DNA of 64,000 bases. Source: JACVRW01 sp038323835 (lineage in GTDB: Bacteria; Actinomycetota; Thermoleophilia; Solirubrobacterales; Thermoleophilaceae). The position numbers and the translations under genes were made by a program. The notes under the pieces were generated by a model that saw only the letters and a list, made by a program, of their open reading frames with translations, was not told the DNA's origin and did no database searches. The stretch spans positions 1 through 64,000 of the forward strand of contig JBBQHI010000011.1 of assembly GCA_038323835.1 (NCBI GenBank), in the 5' to 3' direction. This document shows positions 1-8,979 of this stretch, piece after piece. Each line of letters starts with the position of its first letter. The stretch's first letter is position 1.

Positions 1-255
1 ACGGTGGACGTGCTCGACGAGAGCCTGCGCGCGACCGACCAGCAGAAGGAGGCGGCCGAGCAGGTGTCGGGCGCGATGGTCGAGATCCGCACCGCGGCCG
101 AGCAACTCGCCGCCGAACAACAAGAACGAGCCGGCACCGCCCAGCGGGTGGACACGCTCGTCGAGGATCTGGAGCAGAAGCTGGTCGAGCTGACGGCCAT
201 CTCGGACAACGGCGCAGCCGGCGCCGTGCTCGTTGGCAGTGGTGATCCGACGTGA
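1..255 (+). CDS. Methyl-accepting chemotaxis-type receptor, C-terminal fragment (cut by window edge)
   Basis: The reading frame is open from base 1, so the gene begins upstream. The visible 84 or so residues are alanine, glutamate and glutamine rich and predicted coiled coil, with heptad-like patterns, ending in a short glycine-rich tail. This fits the distal end of the cytoplasmic signalling helices of a methyl-accepting chemotaxis protein. The stop codon overlaps the start of the CheW gene by four bases (GTGA), and CheA, CheB and CheR follow, which is the main support for a receptor role. The conserved hairpin tip is not in the window, so the call depends on context. Confidence 0.6.
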   Translation, partial: TVDVLDESLRATDQQKEAAEQVSGAMVEIRTAAEQLAAEQQERAGTAQRVDTLVEDLEQKLVELTAISDNGAAGAVLVGSGDPT

Positions 256-662
256 GCGCGCTCCACGTGCGCGTCCGGGTCGCGGGCGAGGAGTACGCGC
301 TTCCGGTGGAGGAGGTGCTCGAGGTGGCTGAGCTTGGAGACGTGACCCCGTTGCCGGGCGCTGCCGCGGCGGTGGTGGGCGTGCGCAACCTTCGCGGCCA
401 GGTGGTACCGGTCGTCGATCTGGGGACTGTCATGGGGCTCCCGGGTGGATCGGCGCCGCAGCGCATCGTGATCGCCGAGGCGGGAGGCCGAAAGGCGGCC
501 CTTGCGGTGGACCGGGTTGCCGGAGTCGAGCAGTTGCCGGAGGCCTCCGAGGAGGTCGAGTCGCCCCATCTCGTACGAGCGGCACTCGCCGACGGCTCGC
601 TCGTCGGCGTGGTGGATGTCGGCTCGGTGCTCGACGCGGTTCAGGGACCGCCGCAGAGGTGA
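252..662 (+). CDS. cheW: CheW-like chemotaxis coupling protein
   Basis: A 136-residue protein made of a single CheW domain, the SH3-like scaffold that links receptors to the CheA kinase in cytoplasmic signalling arrays. The sequence shows the usual CheW layout: an early YALPVEEVLEV strand, the GVRNLRGQVVPVVDL core near residues 37-55, and a C-terminal GVVDVGSVLD element. The GTG start overlaps the receptor stop and its own stop overlaps the GTG of cheA, so it is translationally coupled in the operon. Length is slightly short for the family (usually about 150-170). Confidence 0.9.
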   Translation: MSALHVRVRVAGEEYALPVEEVLEVAELGDVTPLPGAAAAVVGVRNLRGQVVPVVDLGTVMGLPGGSAPQRIVIAEAGGRKAALAVDRVAGVEQLPEASEEVESPHLVRAALADGSLVGVVDVGSVLDAVQGPPQR

Positions 663-2632
663 CCGAGCCCGACGCCGAGCTCCTGGAGGTCTTCCGGGAG
701 GAGGCCACGGAGCGCCTCGACAGCATGGTGGAGACGCTGCTGGCCCTCGAGGCCGGGGGGGCACAGCCGGAGGCCATCGACTCGCTCTTCCGCGACGCCC
801 ATTCGATCAAGGGAAGCGCGGGCATGGTGGGCGTCGAGGAGGTGCGCGCGATCGCCCACAAGATGGAGGACGCACTCGAGGATGCCCGGAAGCGTGGGGA
901 GTTCGCGCACGAGCTCACGGATCCGATGCTCCGGGCCACGGATGCGCTGCGACACGCGGTGGGTGGTGAGGGCGGGATGGCGAGCGGGGCGCTGCAGGAG
1001 CTCTCGGCGGTCATCGCACAACGCGGCCGCGGTCCGGGGGTGGCCGAGGCCGCCCCGGCAGCCGAGGCGGCACCGGAGCCCGCCTCCGGCGCGCCGAAGG
1101 AGCGCCGCTCGATGCGAATGTCGACCGAGAAGGTGGACCGGCTGTTCGAGGCCGTCGGCGAGACCGTCCTGCACAGCAGGCGGCTGGAGCGGCTCGTGGT
1201 CGCCGATGCCGCGCTCGAGCGCGAGGACGAGCACCTCGAGGGGGAGCTCGGGCGGGGAGAGCTCCTGCTCAGCGAGCTTCAGGACTCGGTGATCCAGCTG
1301 CGCACTCTTCCGCTCGGCTCGATCACCGCCCGATTCCCCCGGGCCGTCCGGGACCTCGCCGCCACGTACGACAAGCAGGTGCAGCTCGTGATCACGGGCG
1401 CGGACACACAGCTGGATCGGACGATCCTCGACGGGATCTCCGAGACGATCAGCCACCTGTTGAGTAACGCGGTGGCTCACGGGATCGAGCCCCCTGAGGA
1501 GCGTGAGCGGGCCGGGAAGGCCGCGCGCGGGCGCATCGATCTGCGCGCCGGCCAGCGCGGCAGCCTCGTCGCGATCGAGGTGGCCGACGACGGGCGCGGC
1601 GTGGCCCTGGAGCTGCTGCAGAAGGCCGGCGAGGGCGGCGCACTTGCCGACACGCTGGCCGAGGCCGGCTTCTCAACCGCCGAGGAGGTCACGGAGGTGT
1701 CGGGCCGAGGGGTCGGGTTGGACGCGGTCAAGTCCCACGTCGAGTCACTCGGCGGCAGCCTGGAGGTCCACAGCTCGCCCGGCGAGGGCACCACGGTGAC
1801 GATGCTGCTCCCACTCACTCTCGCGCTGCTACGGGTGCTGGTGGTCGAACGCAGCGGGCAGCGGTTCGGGTTGCCCCTGACCAGCGTCGAGGAGGTGCTG
1901 ATCGTCAGCGACACGCTGTCGCTAGGGGGCCGGGAGGCGATCGAGGTCCGGGGGCAGTCGATTCCGGTGGCTGACCTCGGACTCATCATCGGGGGCGCCG
2001 TCCAAGAGCTGCCCGAGAGGCGACAGGCGGTGATAGTCGCCTCGTCCGGTCGTCGCGTGGCTGCGCTTTGCGACAGGATCGTCGAAGAGCAGGAGGCGGT
2101 GGTCAAGAGTCTTGGTCCCCTGCTCACCGCCGTTAGCGGCTACCTCGGCGCGGCGATCATGAACGACGGTGGGATAGCTCTCATCCTCGATCCGGCGTTC
2201 CTGACGAGGAGGCTTCCGCGCGGTGCCGTCGCCGCCGTGGCGCCGGAGGGTGAACGGCCGCCGTCGAAGGTGCTCGTGGTCGACGACCAGTTCGCCGTTC
2301 GCCAGCTCCAGCGCAGCATCCTCGAGGCCGCCGGCTACCAGGTGGTGACCGCGCGCGACGGACGCGAGGCGTTGACGAAGGTGGCCGGCGAGCCTGACAT
2401 CGAGCTCGTGGTGACGGATATCGAGATGCCCGAGATGGACGGGATCGAGCTCCTGCGGACGATTCGAGCGGACACCGACCAGGCGTCGCTGCCGGTTGTG
2501 GTGGTCACCTCCCGCACCGGGGAGGAGGACCGGCGCCGCGGCCTCGACGCTGGGGCCGACGCCTACATCGTCAAGGACCACTTCGATCAGAACGCACTGC
2601 TCGAGACGGTGGATCGACTGCTCACCCGATGA
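659..2632 (+). CDS. cheA: Hybrid chemotaxis histidine kinase CheA with C-terminal receiver domain
   Basis: A 657-residue hybrid kinase. Domains in order: an HPt domain at about 1-110 with the phosphorylatable histidine in DAHSIKGSAG (H48); a short linker with no obvious CheY-binding P2 domain; a dimerisation and HATPase region at about 150-385 with the N box (NAVAHGIE), G1 (DDGRGV) and G2 (GRGVGLDAV); a CheW-like domain at about 390-515; and a receiver domain at about 535-657 with VVDDQ, the acceptor aspartate in VTDIEMP and a K in the VKD motif. The CheA-REC architecture is that of WspE/FrzE-type kinases rather than flagellar CheA. GTG start overlaps cheW; ATGA overlap with cheB. Confidence 0.95.
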   Translation: MTEPDAELLEVFREEATERLDSMVETLLALEAGGAQPEAIDSLFRDAHSIKGSAGMVGVEEVRAIAHKMEDALEDARKRGEFAHELTDPMLRATDALRHAVGGEGGMASGALQELSAVIAQRGRGPGVAEAAPAAEAAPEPASGAPKERRSMRMSTEKVDRLFEAVGETVLHSRRLERLVVADAALEREDEHLEGELGRGELLLSELQDSVIQLRTLPLGSITARFPRAVRDLAATYDKQVQLVITGADTQLDRTILDGISETISHLLSNAVAHGIEPPEERERAGKAARGRIDLRAGQRGSLVAIEVADDGRGVALELLQKAGEGGALADTLAEAGFSTAEEVTEVSGRGVGLDAVKSHVESLGGSLEVHSSPGEGTTVTMLLPLTLALLRVLVVERSGQRFGLPLTSVEEVLIVSDTLSLGGREAIEVRGQSIPVADLGLIIGGAVQELPERRQAVIVASSGRRVAALCDRIVEEQEAVVKSLGPLLTAVSGYLGAAIMNDGGIALILDPAFLTRRLPRGAVAAVAPEGERPPSKVLVVDDQFAVRQLQRSILEAAGYQVVTARDGREALTKVAGEPDIELVVTDIEMPEMDGIELLRTIRADTDQASLPVVVVTSRTGEEDRRRGLDAGADAYIVKDHFDQNALLETVDRLLTR

Positions 2633-3678
2633 CCCGTGGGGCGGGCGACACGCGGGTCCTCGTCTGCGACGACTCCCCGACCTACGGGACGGCGCTCGGC
2701 CAGTTGCTCGACGCCGGTGGCGAGCTCGAGCTCGTGGGGGTGTGCGCGACAGGCGAGGAGGCACTGGGGGCCCTTCCGCGCCTGACACCGGATCTGATCA
2801 CGATGGATCTCGAGCTGCCCGCGATGGGCAGCATCCGGGCAATCGAAGAGATAATGCGGACCCATCCGGTACCGATCGTCGTGCTGAGCGCCGGTATCAG
2901 GCGCCGCTCCGAGAAGGCCGCGGAGGCGCTCGCCGCGGGTGCGCTCGAGGCACTTCCGAAGGCCCAGGTACGGCTGGACGATCCTCAGGGGCCGGCCGCG
3001 ATCGCGCTGCGTCACCGGCTGAGACGACTCGCCCGCATTGGACTGAGCGCCGAGCCCGGACGAAACGAGCCTGTGCGTCCGCCCATTCCGTCGGCGGTGC
3101 CCCAGGGACGCGCCACGGTCGTCGCGATCTGCGCCTCCACCGGAGGCCCGCGTGCGCTCGAGGTCGTTCTCTCGGCCCTGCCCGCCGACTTCCCCCTCTC
3201 GGTGCTGGTGGTTCAGCACATGTCCCTCGGCTTCATGGGCGGCCTGATTCGGTGGCTGAACAGGCGCGTCCCCCTTCCCGTGGGGTTGGCCCGCGCCGGG
3301 CAGCACGCGGGTCCGGGGATCTGGTTCCCGCCGGACGATGCACACCTGCTGCTGCAGTCCTCGATGCGTCTTGGGCTCGACCGCGACACGGTCGTGGGGC
3401 CGCACCGCCCCTCCTGTGACCTGCTGCTCGAGAGCGTGGCCGCCTCGGCCGGAGCCGGGGCGGTCGGGGTCGTGCTCACCGGCATGGGCCGGGACGGCGC
3501 AGCCGGGGTCGCGGCCATCTGTGGCCGCGGGGGGCACGTGATCGCCCAGGACGAGGAGAGCTCCGTCGTCTTCGGGATGCCGAAGGCCGCCGTCTCCGCA
3601 GGGGCCTCCACGGTGCTCCCGCTGTCGGCAATAGGCGGCGCCCTGCGGGCGCTGGTGCCGCTCGAGGCGCGCGCGTGA
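2629..3678 (+). CDS. cheB: Chemotaxis protein-glutamate methylesterase CheB
   Basis: A 349-residue CheB with an N-terminal receiver domain (about 5-120) and a C-terminal methylesterase domain (about 160-345). It removes methyl groups from receptor glutamates, resetting the signalling array. The catalytic triad is visible: serine in CASTGGPRAL, histidine in VVQHMSLGF and aspartate in VLTGMGRDGA. The receiver retains the DD pair and the phosphoacceptor aspartate (TMDLELP), but the usual P-x-M-D-G following it reads PAMGSI, so the DG is missing, which may alter the phosphorylation switch. Four-base overlaps on both sides keep it in the operon; in Wsp systems the equivalent gene is wspF. Confidence 0.93.
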   Translation: MTRGAGDTRVLVCDDSPTYGTALGQLLDAGGELELVGVCATGEEALGALPRLTPDLITMDLELPAMGSIRAIEEIMRTHPVPIVVLSAGIRRRSEKAAEALAAGALEALPKAQVRLDDPQGPAAIALRHRLRRLARIGLSAEPGRNEPVRPPIPSAVPQGRATVVAICASTGGPRALEVVLSALPADFPLSVLVVQHMSLGFMGGLIRWLNRRVPLPVGLARAGQHAGPGIWFPPDDAHLLLQSSMRLGLDRDTVVGPHRPSCDLLLESVAASAGAGAVGVVLTGMGRDGAAGVAAICGRGGHVIAQDEESSVVFGMPKAAVSAGASTVLPLSAIGGALRALVPLEARA

Positions 3679-4997
3679 GCTCTGCCCTCGAGCAGGTGGT
3701 GACCCTTCTTCGCCGCGAGACGGGGATATCACTTAAACCCGTTCAGTTCCCCTCGCTGGCGGCCGCGCTCCGCCGCGTGGACCCCGAGATGGATGCCGCG
3801 GCGTTCCTCGAGGCGAGCCGTGACCCGGCGGGAGCCGCGGGGTTGCTCGACCGCCTCATCGAAGAGGTGACGATCAACGAGACCTTTCTCTTCCGCCAGC
3901 GGCGAGAGCTCGACGCGATCGAATGGAAGCAGCTGTTCGAGAGGGCGCGCGGAGCGGGATTCGACCGCCTGCGCGTCTGGGTGGCTGCCTGCGCCTCGGG
4001 CGAGGAGGCCTACACACTTGCGATCCTCGCCAGCGAGGCGTTCGCGCCGGACCCCCCGCCGGTCTCGATCCTGGGTACCGACATCTCGGCTGCAACGCTC
4101 AAGCTCGCTCGGCGGGGACGCTACCGGCCGCGGGCGTCGCGCACGCTGGATCCGGACATGCGCGAGCATTACTTCGTCCCCAGTGGTGACGGCGTCGTGG
4201 TCGGCGACGCACTGCGCGAGCTGGTCGAGTTCAGGCGCCACAACCTCGTGCTCGACCCCGCGCCGAGTCCCGACGGCCGCGCCTTCGACCTCGTGGCCTG
4301 CCGGAACGTCCTCATCTACTTCGACGCCGAGGCGGTCGAGCGGGTGATCTACTCACTCGAGAGCGCACTGGCGCCGCACGGGATGCTGTTGCTCGGTGCC
4401 GCGGATCGGCTATGCGGCTCGGCACGCCGGCTGGCGCGGCTCGACTCGGCAGCGCCCGAGCCGTCGCGCCTGACTCCTTCCGCCCCGGAGCGAAGGCTTC
4501 GCCGTCCACTGGGCCGCGACCCGGGCCCGCTCGCTCGTCCGGATCCTCACGTGCCGGACGCCGGGCTTGCTGCGGCGCTGGACGCAGCGAATGCCGGCGA
4601 TCTCCAGCGCGCTGTGGACGTGACCGAACGCCTGGTGCATGAGAACCCGCTGGACGCGGACGCTTACTTCGTCCGCGGATTGGCCGAGCTCGGCATCGGT
4701 GAAGCCGACAGCGCGGTCGCTTCGCTGAGGCGTGCCCTGTACGTCGATCCGACGTTCGGGCTGGCCGCCTTCAAGCTCGGTCGTGCCCACGAGGTGCTCG
4801 GAGACACGGGTGCTGCGGCCAGGGCTTACGAGCAGGCTCTCCGCACGCTCGAGCCGGAGGACGCGCGGCACCGGTTGGTCGTCGACCAGGTGGACCTCGT
4901 GGACGTGGCCGCGGCCTGCGCCATCCGCCTGAACGCCCTGCGGACCGGCTCCGGCACCGCGCGGCCCCGACCCAGCCTGGCGGGAGGGCGGTCGTGA
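3675..4997 (+). CDS. cheR: CheR-type receptor methyltransferase with C-terminal TPR repeats
   Basis: A 440-residue protein. Residues about 1-260 form a CheR methyltransferase that transfers methyl from SAM to receptor glutamates: NETFLFR near the start of the catalytic domain, the SAM motif VWVAACASGEEAYT, GTDIS, and the ACRNVLIYF motif. Residues about 300-410 hold tetratricopeptide-like helices (DADAYFVRGLAELGIG, FGLAAFKLGRAHEVLG). CheR-TPR fusions are typical of alternative chemosensory systems such as WspC, where TPRs mediate protein contacts, and not of simple flagellar CheR. GTG start overlaps the cheB stop; stop overlaps the next gene. Confidence 0.93.
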   Translation: MSSALEQVVTLLRRETGISLKPVQFPSLAAALRRVDPEMDAAAFLEASRDPAGAAGLLDRLIEEVTINETFLFRQRRELDAIEWKQLFERARGAGFDRLRVWVAACASGEEAYTLAILASEAFAPDPPPVSILGTDISAATLKLARRGRYRPRASRTLDPDMREHYFVPSGDGVVVGDALRELVEFRRHNLVLDPAPSPDGRAFDLVACRNVLIYFDAEAVERVIYSLESALAPHGMLLLGAADRLCGSARRLARLDSAAPEPSRLTPSAPERRLRRPLGRDPGPLARPDPHVPDAGLAAALDAANAGDLQRAVDVTERLVHENPLDADAYFVRGLAELGIGEADSAVASLRRALYVDPTFGLAAFKLGRAHEVLGDTGAAARAYEQALRTLEPEDARHRLVVDQVDLVDVAAACAIRLNALRTGSGTARPRPSLAGGRS

Positions 4998-5953
4998 AGA
5001 TCCTGATCGTGGACGATTCCGCGACTCCGCGCCTCATTCTCAGGCGCGAGCTCGAGGGACTGGGTCACGAGTGTGTTGTGGCCGAGAACGGCAATCAGGC
5101 CCTGGAGTTGTTCCGGACCTTCGTACCCGACGTCATAGTCAGCGACTGGATGATGCCCGGGATGGACGGCGACGAGCTCTGCCGCCGCGTCCGCGCGGAT
5201 CCCTCGGCGCCCTACGCCTACTTCATCCTCCTTACCTCCCTGGACGACCGCGCCTCGATCGTGAAGGGGATGGAGGCCGGTGCCGACGACCATCTCGCCA
5301 AGAGCTTCGAGCGCGACGAGCTCCAGACGCGGCTCATAGCCGCTGAGCGGGTGTCCGCGCTCCACCACCGCCTGGCCGACCAGCAGGCCGAGCTCGAGCG
5401 TCTGAACGGCATCCTCAAAGCGGACTCTCGCCGGGATCATCTGACCGGGCTGGGCAACAGGCTCCGCCAGGACGAGGACCTCGCGATGCTCGCCAGTCGA
5501 GCCGAGCGCTACGGGCATGGCTTCTCGGTGGTGCTGTTCGACGTCGATCGCTTCAAGGCCTACAACGACACCGCCGGTCACCAGGCCGGGGACGAGGTGC
5601 TCCGCATGGTGGCGGGCGCACTGGCCCACCAGTGCAGAAGCGGAGACACCGTCTACCGATACGGCGGGGAGGAGCTGCTGGCCGTCCTGCCGGCGCAGGA
5701 CCTCGAGGGGGCCACGATCGCGGCCGAGCGGATGCGCCGGGAGGTGGAGTCGCTCGACGTCCCGCACCCCGGCATCGGCCCCCCGCCGGGGATCGTGACG
5801 GTCAGCGGGGGCGTGGCCTGCTACTCGCCGGATGACGGGGGCGACGCCGGCAAGCTCGTGAAACGGGCCGACGAGATGCTCTACCGGGCCAAGAACGGGA
5901 GACGCAACCGGATCGAGGTGGCCGGCCACACGGGGGCGAGCCAGCCGGCCTAG
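4994..5953 (+). CDS. Response regulator diguanylate cyclase (REC-GGDEF, WspR-like)
   Basis: A 319-residue regulator with an N-terminal receiver domain (about 1-120; VDDS near the start, acceptor D in VSDWMMPGMDG, KSF switch) followed by a coiled-coil linker and a GGDEF domain (about 155-310). The active-site loop is GGEEL, a functional variant expected to make cyclic di-GMP from two GTP. An inhibitory I-site (RSGD) lies five residues before it, so product feedback is likely. As the last gene of the chemosensory operon it is the probable output, phosphorylated by the CheA homologue, as WspR is in Pseudomonas. GTG start in a GTGA overlap with the CheR gene. Confidence 0.93.
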   Translation: MKILIVDDSATPRLILRRELEGLGHECVVAENGNQALELFRTFVPDVIVSDWMMPGMDGDELCRRVRADPSAPYAYFILLTSLDDRASIVKGMEAGADDHLAKSFERDELQTRLIAAERVSALHHRLADQQAELERLNGILKADSRRDHLTGLGNRLRQDEDLAMLASRAERYGHGFSVVLFDVDRFKAYNDTAGHQAGDEVLRMVAGALAHQCRSGDTVYRYGGEELLAVLPAQDLEGATIAAERMRREVESLDVPHPGIGPPPGIVTVSGGVACYSPDDGGDAGKLVKRADEMLYRAKNGRRNRIEVAGHTGASQPA

Positions 5954-5965
5954 GCACCGGGGCGC

Positions 5966-6892
5966 CTAGCGAAGCGAGCCGAGCGTCTGCTCGAGCCCGC
6001 TCGCGATGTCGATCTGCGACTCCCAGCCGAAGGTCTCGCGGGCGCGGCTGGCGTCCAGCGCGCTGCGCCGCACCTCGCCCTTACGCTCGGGCTGAAAGTC
6101 GGGCTCGAAGCCGTTCGCCGCGTGGGGGGCCAGGGCCTCCACGAGGTCGAGCACCGTGACCTCCACCCCGCGGCCGATGTTGTAGGAGCCCACGGCGTCC
6201 GACTGTGCCGCGAGGAGGTTCGCCTGGACGATGTCGTCCACGTGCACGTAGTCGCGCGTCTGGAGTCCGTCGCCGAATATCACCGGGCGACCGCCGTCCA
6301 CCGCCCGCCCGCAGAAGATCGCGATCACGCCCGCTTCGCCCAGCGGGTCCTGGCGCGGGCCGTAGACGTTGCCGAAGCGCAGCGCCACCGTGGAGACGCC
6401 GTGCAGCCTGTGGAAGAGGGCGCAGTAGTTCTCGGCGCAGAACTTGGACAGCCCGTAGGGAGCCTCGGGCGCGACCGGGTGATCCTCGGTGGCGGGGATG
6501 GCGTCGGCCTCGCCGTAGATGGCGCCGCCGGTGGAGGCGAACACCACGCGGCCGACGTCGTGGGCGTGAGCGGCGCTGAGCACGTTCACGGTTCCGCCCA
6601 CGTTCACCGCCGAGTCGAAGGCCGGGTCGCCCACCGACTTGCGCACGTCCACCTGCGCGCCGAGATGGAAGATCGCCTCGGGACGGGCACGCGCCACCAG
6701 GCCGTCCACCGCCCCGCCGTCGCGCAGGTCCACCTCGGCCAGCTCCGCGCCGTTCGCGATCGCCCCGTCGAGGTTCTCCCTCCGGCCGGTCGAGATGTTG
6801 TCGAGCACGGTGACCTCGTCCCCGCGCGCGATCAGAGCGTCGACGAGGTTCGATCCGATGAAGCCGGCACCGCCGGTGACGAGTGCTCTCAT
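5966..6892 (-). CDS. NAD-dependent epimerase/dehydratase (UDP-glucose 4-epimerase-like)
   Basis: A 308-residue extended short-chain dehydrogenase. The Rossmann motif TGGAGFIGSN begins at residue 6, the DNISTGRREN segment follows, and the catalytic Tyr136 and Lys140 lie in YGLSKFCAENY, with the substrate serine/threonine in FASTGGAIYGE. It probably interconverts nucleotide sugars for envelope polysaccharide, with UDP-glucose/UDP-galactose most likely; other 4-epimerase or dehydratase specificities cannot be excluded. The frame is open much further upstream, but ATG at 6892 starts directly on the MRALVTGGAG signature, so the longer frame is rejected. It converges on the diguanylate cyclase gene with 12 bases between stops. 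Confidence 0.9.
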   Translation of the reverse strand: MRALVTGGAGFIGSNLVDALIARGDEVTVLDNISTGRRENLDGAIANGAELAEVDLRDGGAVDGLVARARPEAIFHLGAQVDVRKSVGDPAFDSAVNVGGTVNVLSAAHAHDVGRVVFASTGGAIYGEADAIPATEDHPVAPEAPYGLSKFCAENYCALFHRLHGVSTVALRFGNVYGPRQDPLGEAGVIAIFCGRAVDGGRPVIFGDGLQTRDYVHVDDIVQANLLAAQSDAVGSYNIGRGVEVTVLDLVEALAPHAANGFEPDFQPERKGEVRRSALDASRARETFGWESQIDIASGLEQTLGSLR

Positions 6893-6985
6893 GAGTCGCA
6901 GGATGGTAGGCGTTCCGGCCCTCGGAACCGCGCACCATGCGGAAGTGCATGACAAGCTGCCCCCGACCCGACGAGGAGCGGAGCC

Positions 6986-8368
6986 ATGCGCGACCTGCTG
7001 GATGCGGCGGCCAGGCACGCCGCCGCGTATCTCGAGTCCCTGCCCGAGCGACCGGTGGAGGCCAGGCTCGGCTCGGTCGCCGCGCGCGAGGCGATTCACG
7101 CGACCCTGCCCGACGATCCGGTGGATCCGCGGCAGGTGCTGGACGAGCTCGTGGCCGACGCCGATCCGGGAATCACGGCGATGGGCTCGCCGCGCTACTT
7201 CGGCTTCGTGATCGGGGGCGCCCTGCCCGCGGCCGTCGCCGCCGACTGGATGGTCACCGCCTGGGACCAGAACGGCGGCCTCGCGAGCCCGACGCCTGCC
7301 GCGGCCGCGATCGAGGAGATCACCGGCGCCTGGCTGCTCGACCTGCTCGGGCTGCCCGCCGACGCGTCGTTCGCGCTCGTCACCGGCTGCCAGATGGCCC
7401 ATGTGACCGGCCTTGCCGCCGCCCGGCACCGGGTTCTCGCCGACGTGGGCTGGGACGTGGAGCGGGACGGCCTCACCGGCGCCCCGCAGGTGCGGGTCCT
7501 GCTCGGGGCGGAGCGCCACGTGACCGTGGACCGCGCCCTGCGGCTGCTCGGCTTCGGCACCGCGTGCGTGGAGCCGGTGGGCGTGGACGGCGATGGGGCG
7601 ATGCGGCCGGACGCGCTGGCGGACCGCCTCGGGGCCGGGAGCGGGCCGGCGGTGGTGTGCGCCCAGGCCGGCAACGTGAACACGGGCGCGGTGGATCCGC
7701 TCGACGCCGTGTGCGACGTGGCGCACGGGGCCGGAGCCTGGGTGCACGTGGACGGCGCGTTCGGTCTGTGGGCGAACGCCAGCCTCCGCCACCGCTCGCT
7801 CCTCCGCGGCTGCGAGCGGGCGAACTCGTGGGCCACCGATGGCCACAAGTGGCTGAACGTCCCCTACGACTGCGGCATCGCGGTGGTGGCCGATCGCGAC
7901 GCGCACCGCGGCGCCATGTCGGTGCAGGCGAGCTACCTCGCGCAGGGCGGGCCGCTTCGCGAGCCGATGGACTGGACTCCGGAGTTCTCGCGCCGAGCGC
8001 GTTCGCTCCCGGTGTACGCCGCGCTGCGCTCTCTCGGGCGCAGCGGCGTGGCCGAGCTGGTGGACCGGCTGTGTGCCTGCGCCGCCCGCTTCGCCGAGCG
8101 CTTCGGGGCGCAGGAGGGTATGGAGGTGCTCGCGCACGGGCTGAACCAGGTGCTGGTGCGGCCGGAGGGCGACGCCGAGGCGATCGACCGGCTCGTGCGG
8201 GCGATTCAGCAGGACGGCACCTGCTGGGTGAGCGCCACCACCTGGCGCGGGGTGCGGTGCATCCGCATCTCCGTGTGCAACTGGCAAACCGGCTTCGAGG
8301 ACGTGGACCGCTCGGTCGCGGCGATGCTCCGGGAGATGGCGCGGGGCGCTGGTAGCGTCGCTCGCTGA
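6986..8368 (+). CDS. PLP-dependent decarboxylase (group II, aromatic/acidic amino acid type)
   Basis: A 460-residue fold-type I PLP enzyme of the glutamate/tyrosine/aromatic amino acid decarboxylase group. Visible landmarks are the PLP-stacking region TGCQMAHVTGLAAARH, the NVNTGAVDP segment, the PLP-binding aspartate in VHVDGAFGLWA and the Schiff-base lysine K288 in DGHKWLNVPYD. It should release CO2 from an amino acid; the substrate cannot be read from the sequence. A GAGGAG ribosome-binding site lies just before the ATG. The stop shares one base with the start of tmk, suggesting co-transcription with tmk-holB, although function gives no obvious link. Confidence 0.88.
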   Translation: MRDLLDAAARHAAAYLESLPERPVEARLGSVAAREAIHATLPDDPVDPRQVLDELVADADPGITAMGSPRYFGFVIGGALPAAVAADWMVTAWDQNGGLASPTPAAAAIEEITGAWLLDLLGLPADASFALVTGCQMAHVTGLAAARHRVLADVGWDVERDGLTGAPQVRVLLGAERHVTVDRALRLLGFGTACVEPVGVDGDGAMRPDALADRLGAGSGPAVVCAQAGNVNTGAVDPLDAVCDVAHGAGAWVHVDGAFGLWANASLRHRSLLRGCERANSWATDGHKWLNVPYDCGIAVVADRDAHRGAMSVQASYLAQGGPLREPMDWTPEFSRRARSLPVYAALRSLGRSGVAELVDRLCACAARFAERFGAQEGMEVLAHGLNQVLVRPEGDAEAIDRLVRAIQQDGTCWVSATTWRGVRCIRISVCNWQTGFEDVDRSVAAMLREMARGAGSVAR

Positions 8369-8979
8369 TGCGCGGCCTGTTCGTCACCTTCGAGGGAATC
8401 GACCGCTCGGGCAAGACGACCCAGGCGAGGCTGCTGTGCGAGCAGCTCGGCGATGAGGCGCTCGGGGTGCGCGAGCCGGGCGGCACCGCGGTGGGGGAGC
8501 GGGTGCGCGACCTGCTGAAAGACGCGGCCGTGGAGCTCGGGGCCGAGGCCGAGGCGCTTCTGTTCGCCGCCGCCCGCGCCGAGCTGGTGGCCGGCGTGAT
8601 CCGCCCCGCCCTCGAGGAGGGCCGGGTGGTGGTGTCGGACCGCTTCCTCGACTCGTCGCTCGCCTACCAGGGCGGGGCCCGCGGGCTGGGCGTGGACGAG
8701 GTGGAACGGCTGAACCGCATGGCCACGGGCGGCCTCGCGCCTGACATCACCTTCCTGCTCGACCTCGACCCGGGCGAGGCGGCCGCGCGCGCCGGGGAGA
8801 GCGACCGCTTCGAGGACGAGGGGGTGACCCTGCAGCGGACCGTCCGCGACACCTACGAGCGCCTGCTGGCCGCCGAGCCCGCCCGCTGGCGGCGCATCGA
8901 CGCCGCCCGCCCGCCCGAGCAGGTGCACGCCGACGTGCTGGCCGAGGTGGAGGCCGCGCGCAGCGGGGTAGAAGCGTGA
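8368..8979 (+). CDS. tmk: Thymidylate kinase
   Basis: A 203-residue kinase that phosphorylates dTMP to dTDP in the cytoplasm for DNA synthesis. The P-loop FEGIDRSGKTTQ is at residues 8-19, the DRF motif (VSDRFLDSSLAYQG) follows, and the lid region contains RAGESDRFEDEG. Length matches the family (about 205-215). The ATG overlaps the previous stop by one base and the gene overlaps holB by four bases, the common bacterial tmk-holB pairing. Confidence 0.95.
   Translation: MRGLFVTFEGIDRSGKTTQARLLCEQLGDEALGVREPGGTAVGERVRDLLKDAAVELGAEAEALLFAAARAELVAGVIRPALEEGRVVVSDRFLDSSLAYQGGARGLGVDEVERLNRMATGGLAPDITFLLDLDPGEAAARAGESDRFEDEGVTLQRTVRDTYERLLAAEPARWRRIDAARPPEQVHADVLAEVEAARSGVEA

Noticed and set aside
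6931..6985. Possible further repeat copy before the PLP decarboxylase
   Set aside because: It has CACCATG, GCGGAAG and GAGGAGCGGAG pieces but not in element order and without a stem; probably a normal leader with a good ribosome-binding site.
5966..8287. Very long minus-strand open frame covering both the epimerase and the PLP decarboxylase
   Set aside because: Only the part up to ATG 6892 has SDR homology; the rest is antisense to the decarboxylase and is a high-GC codon-bias artefact.
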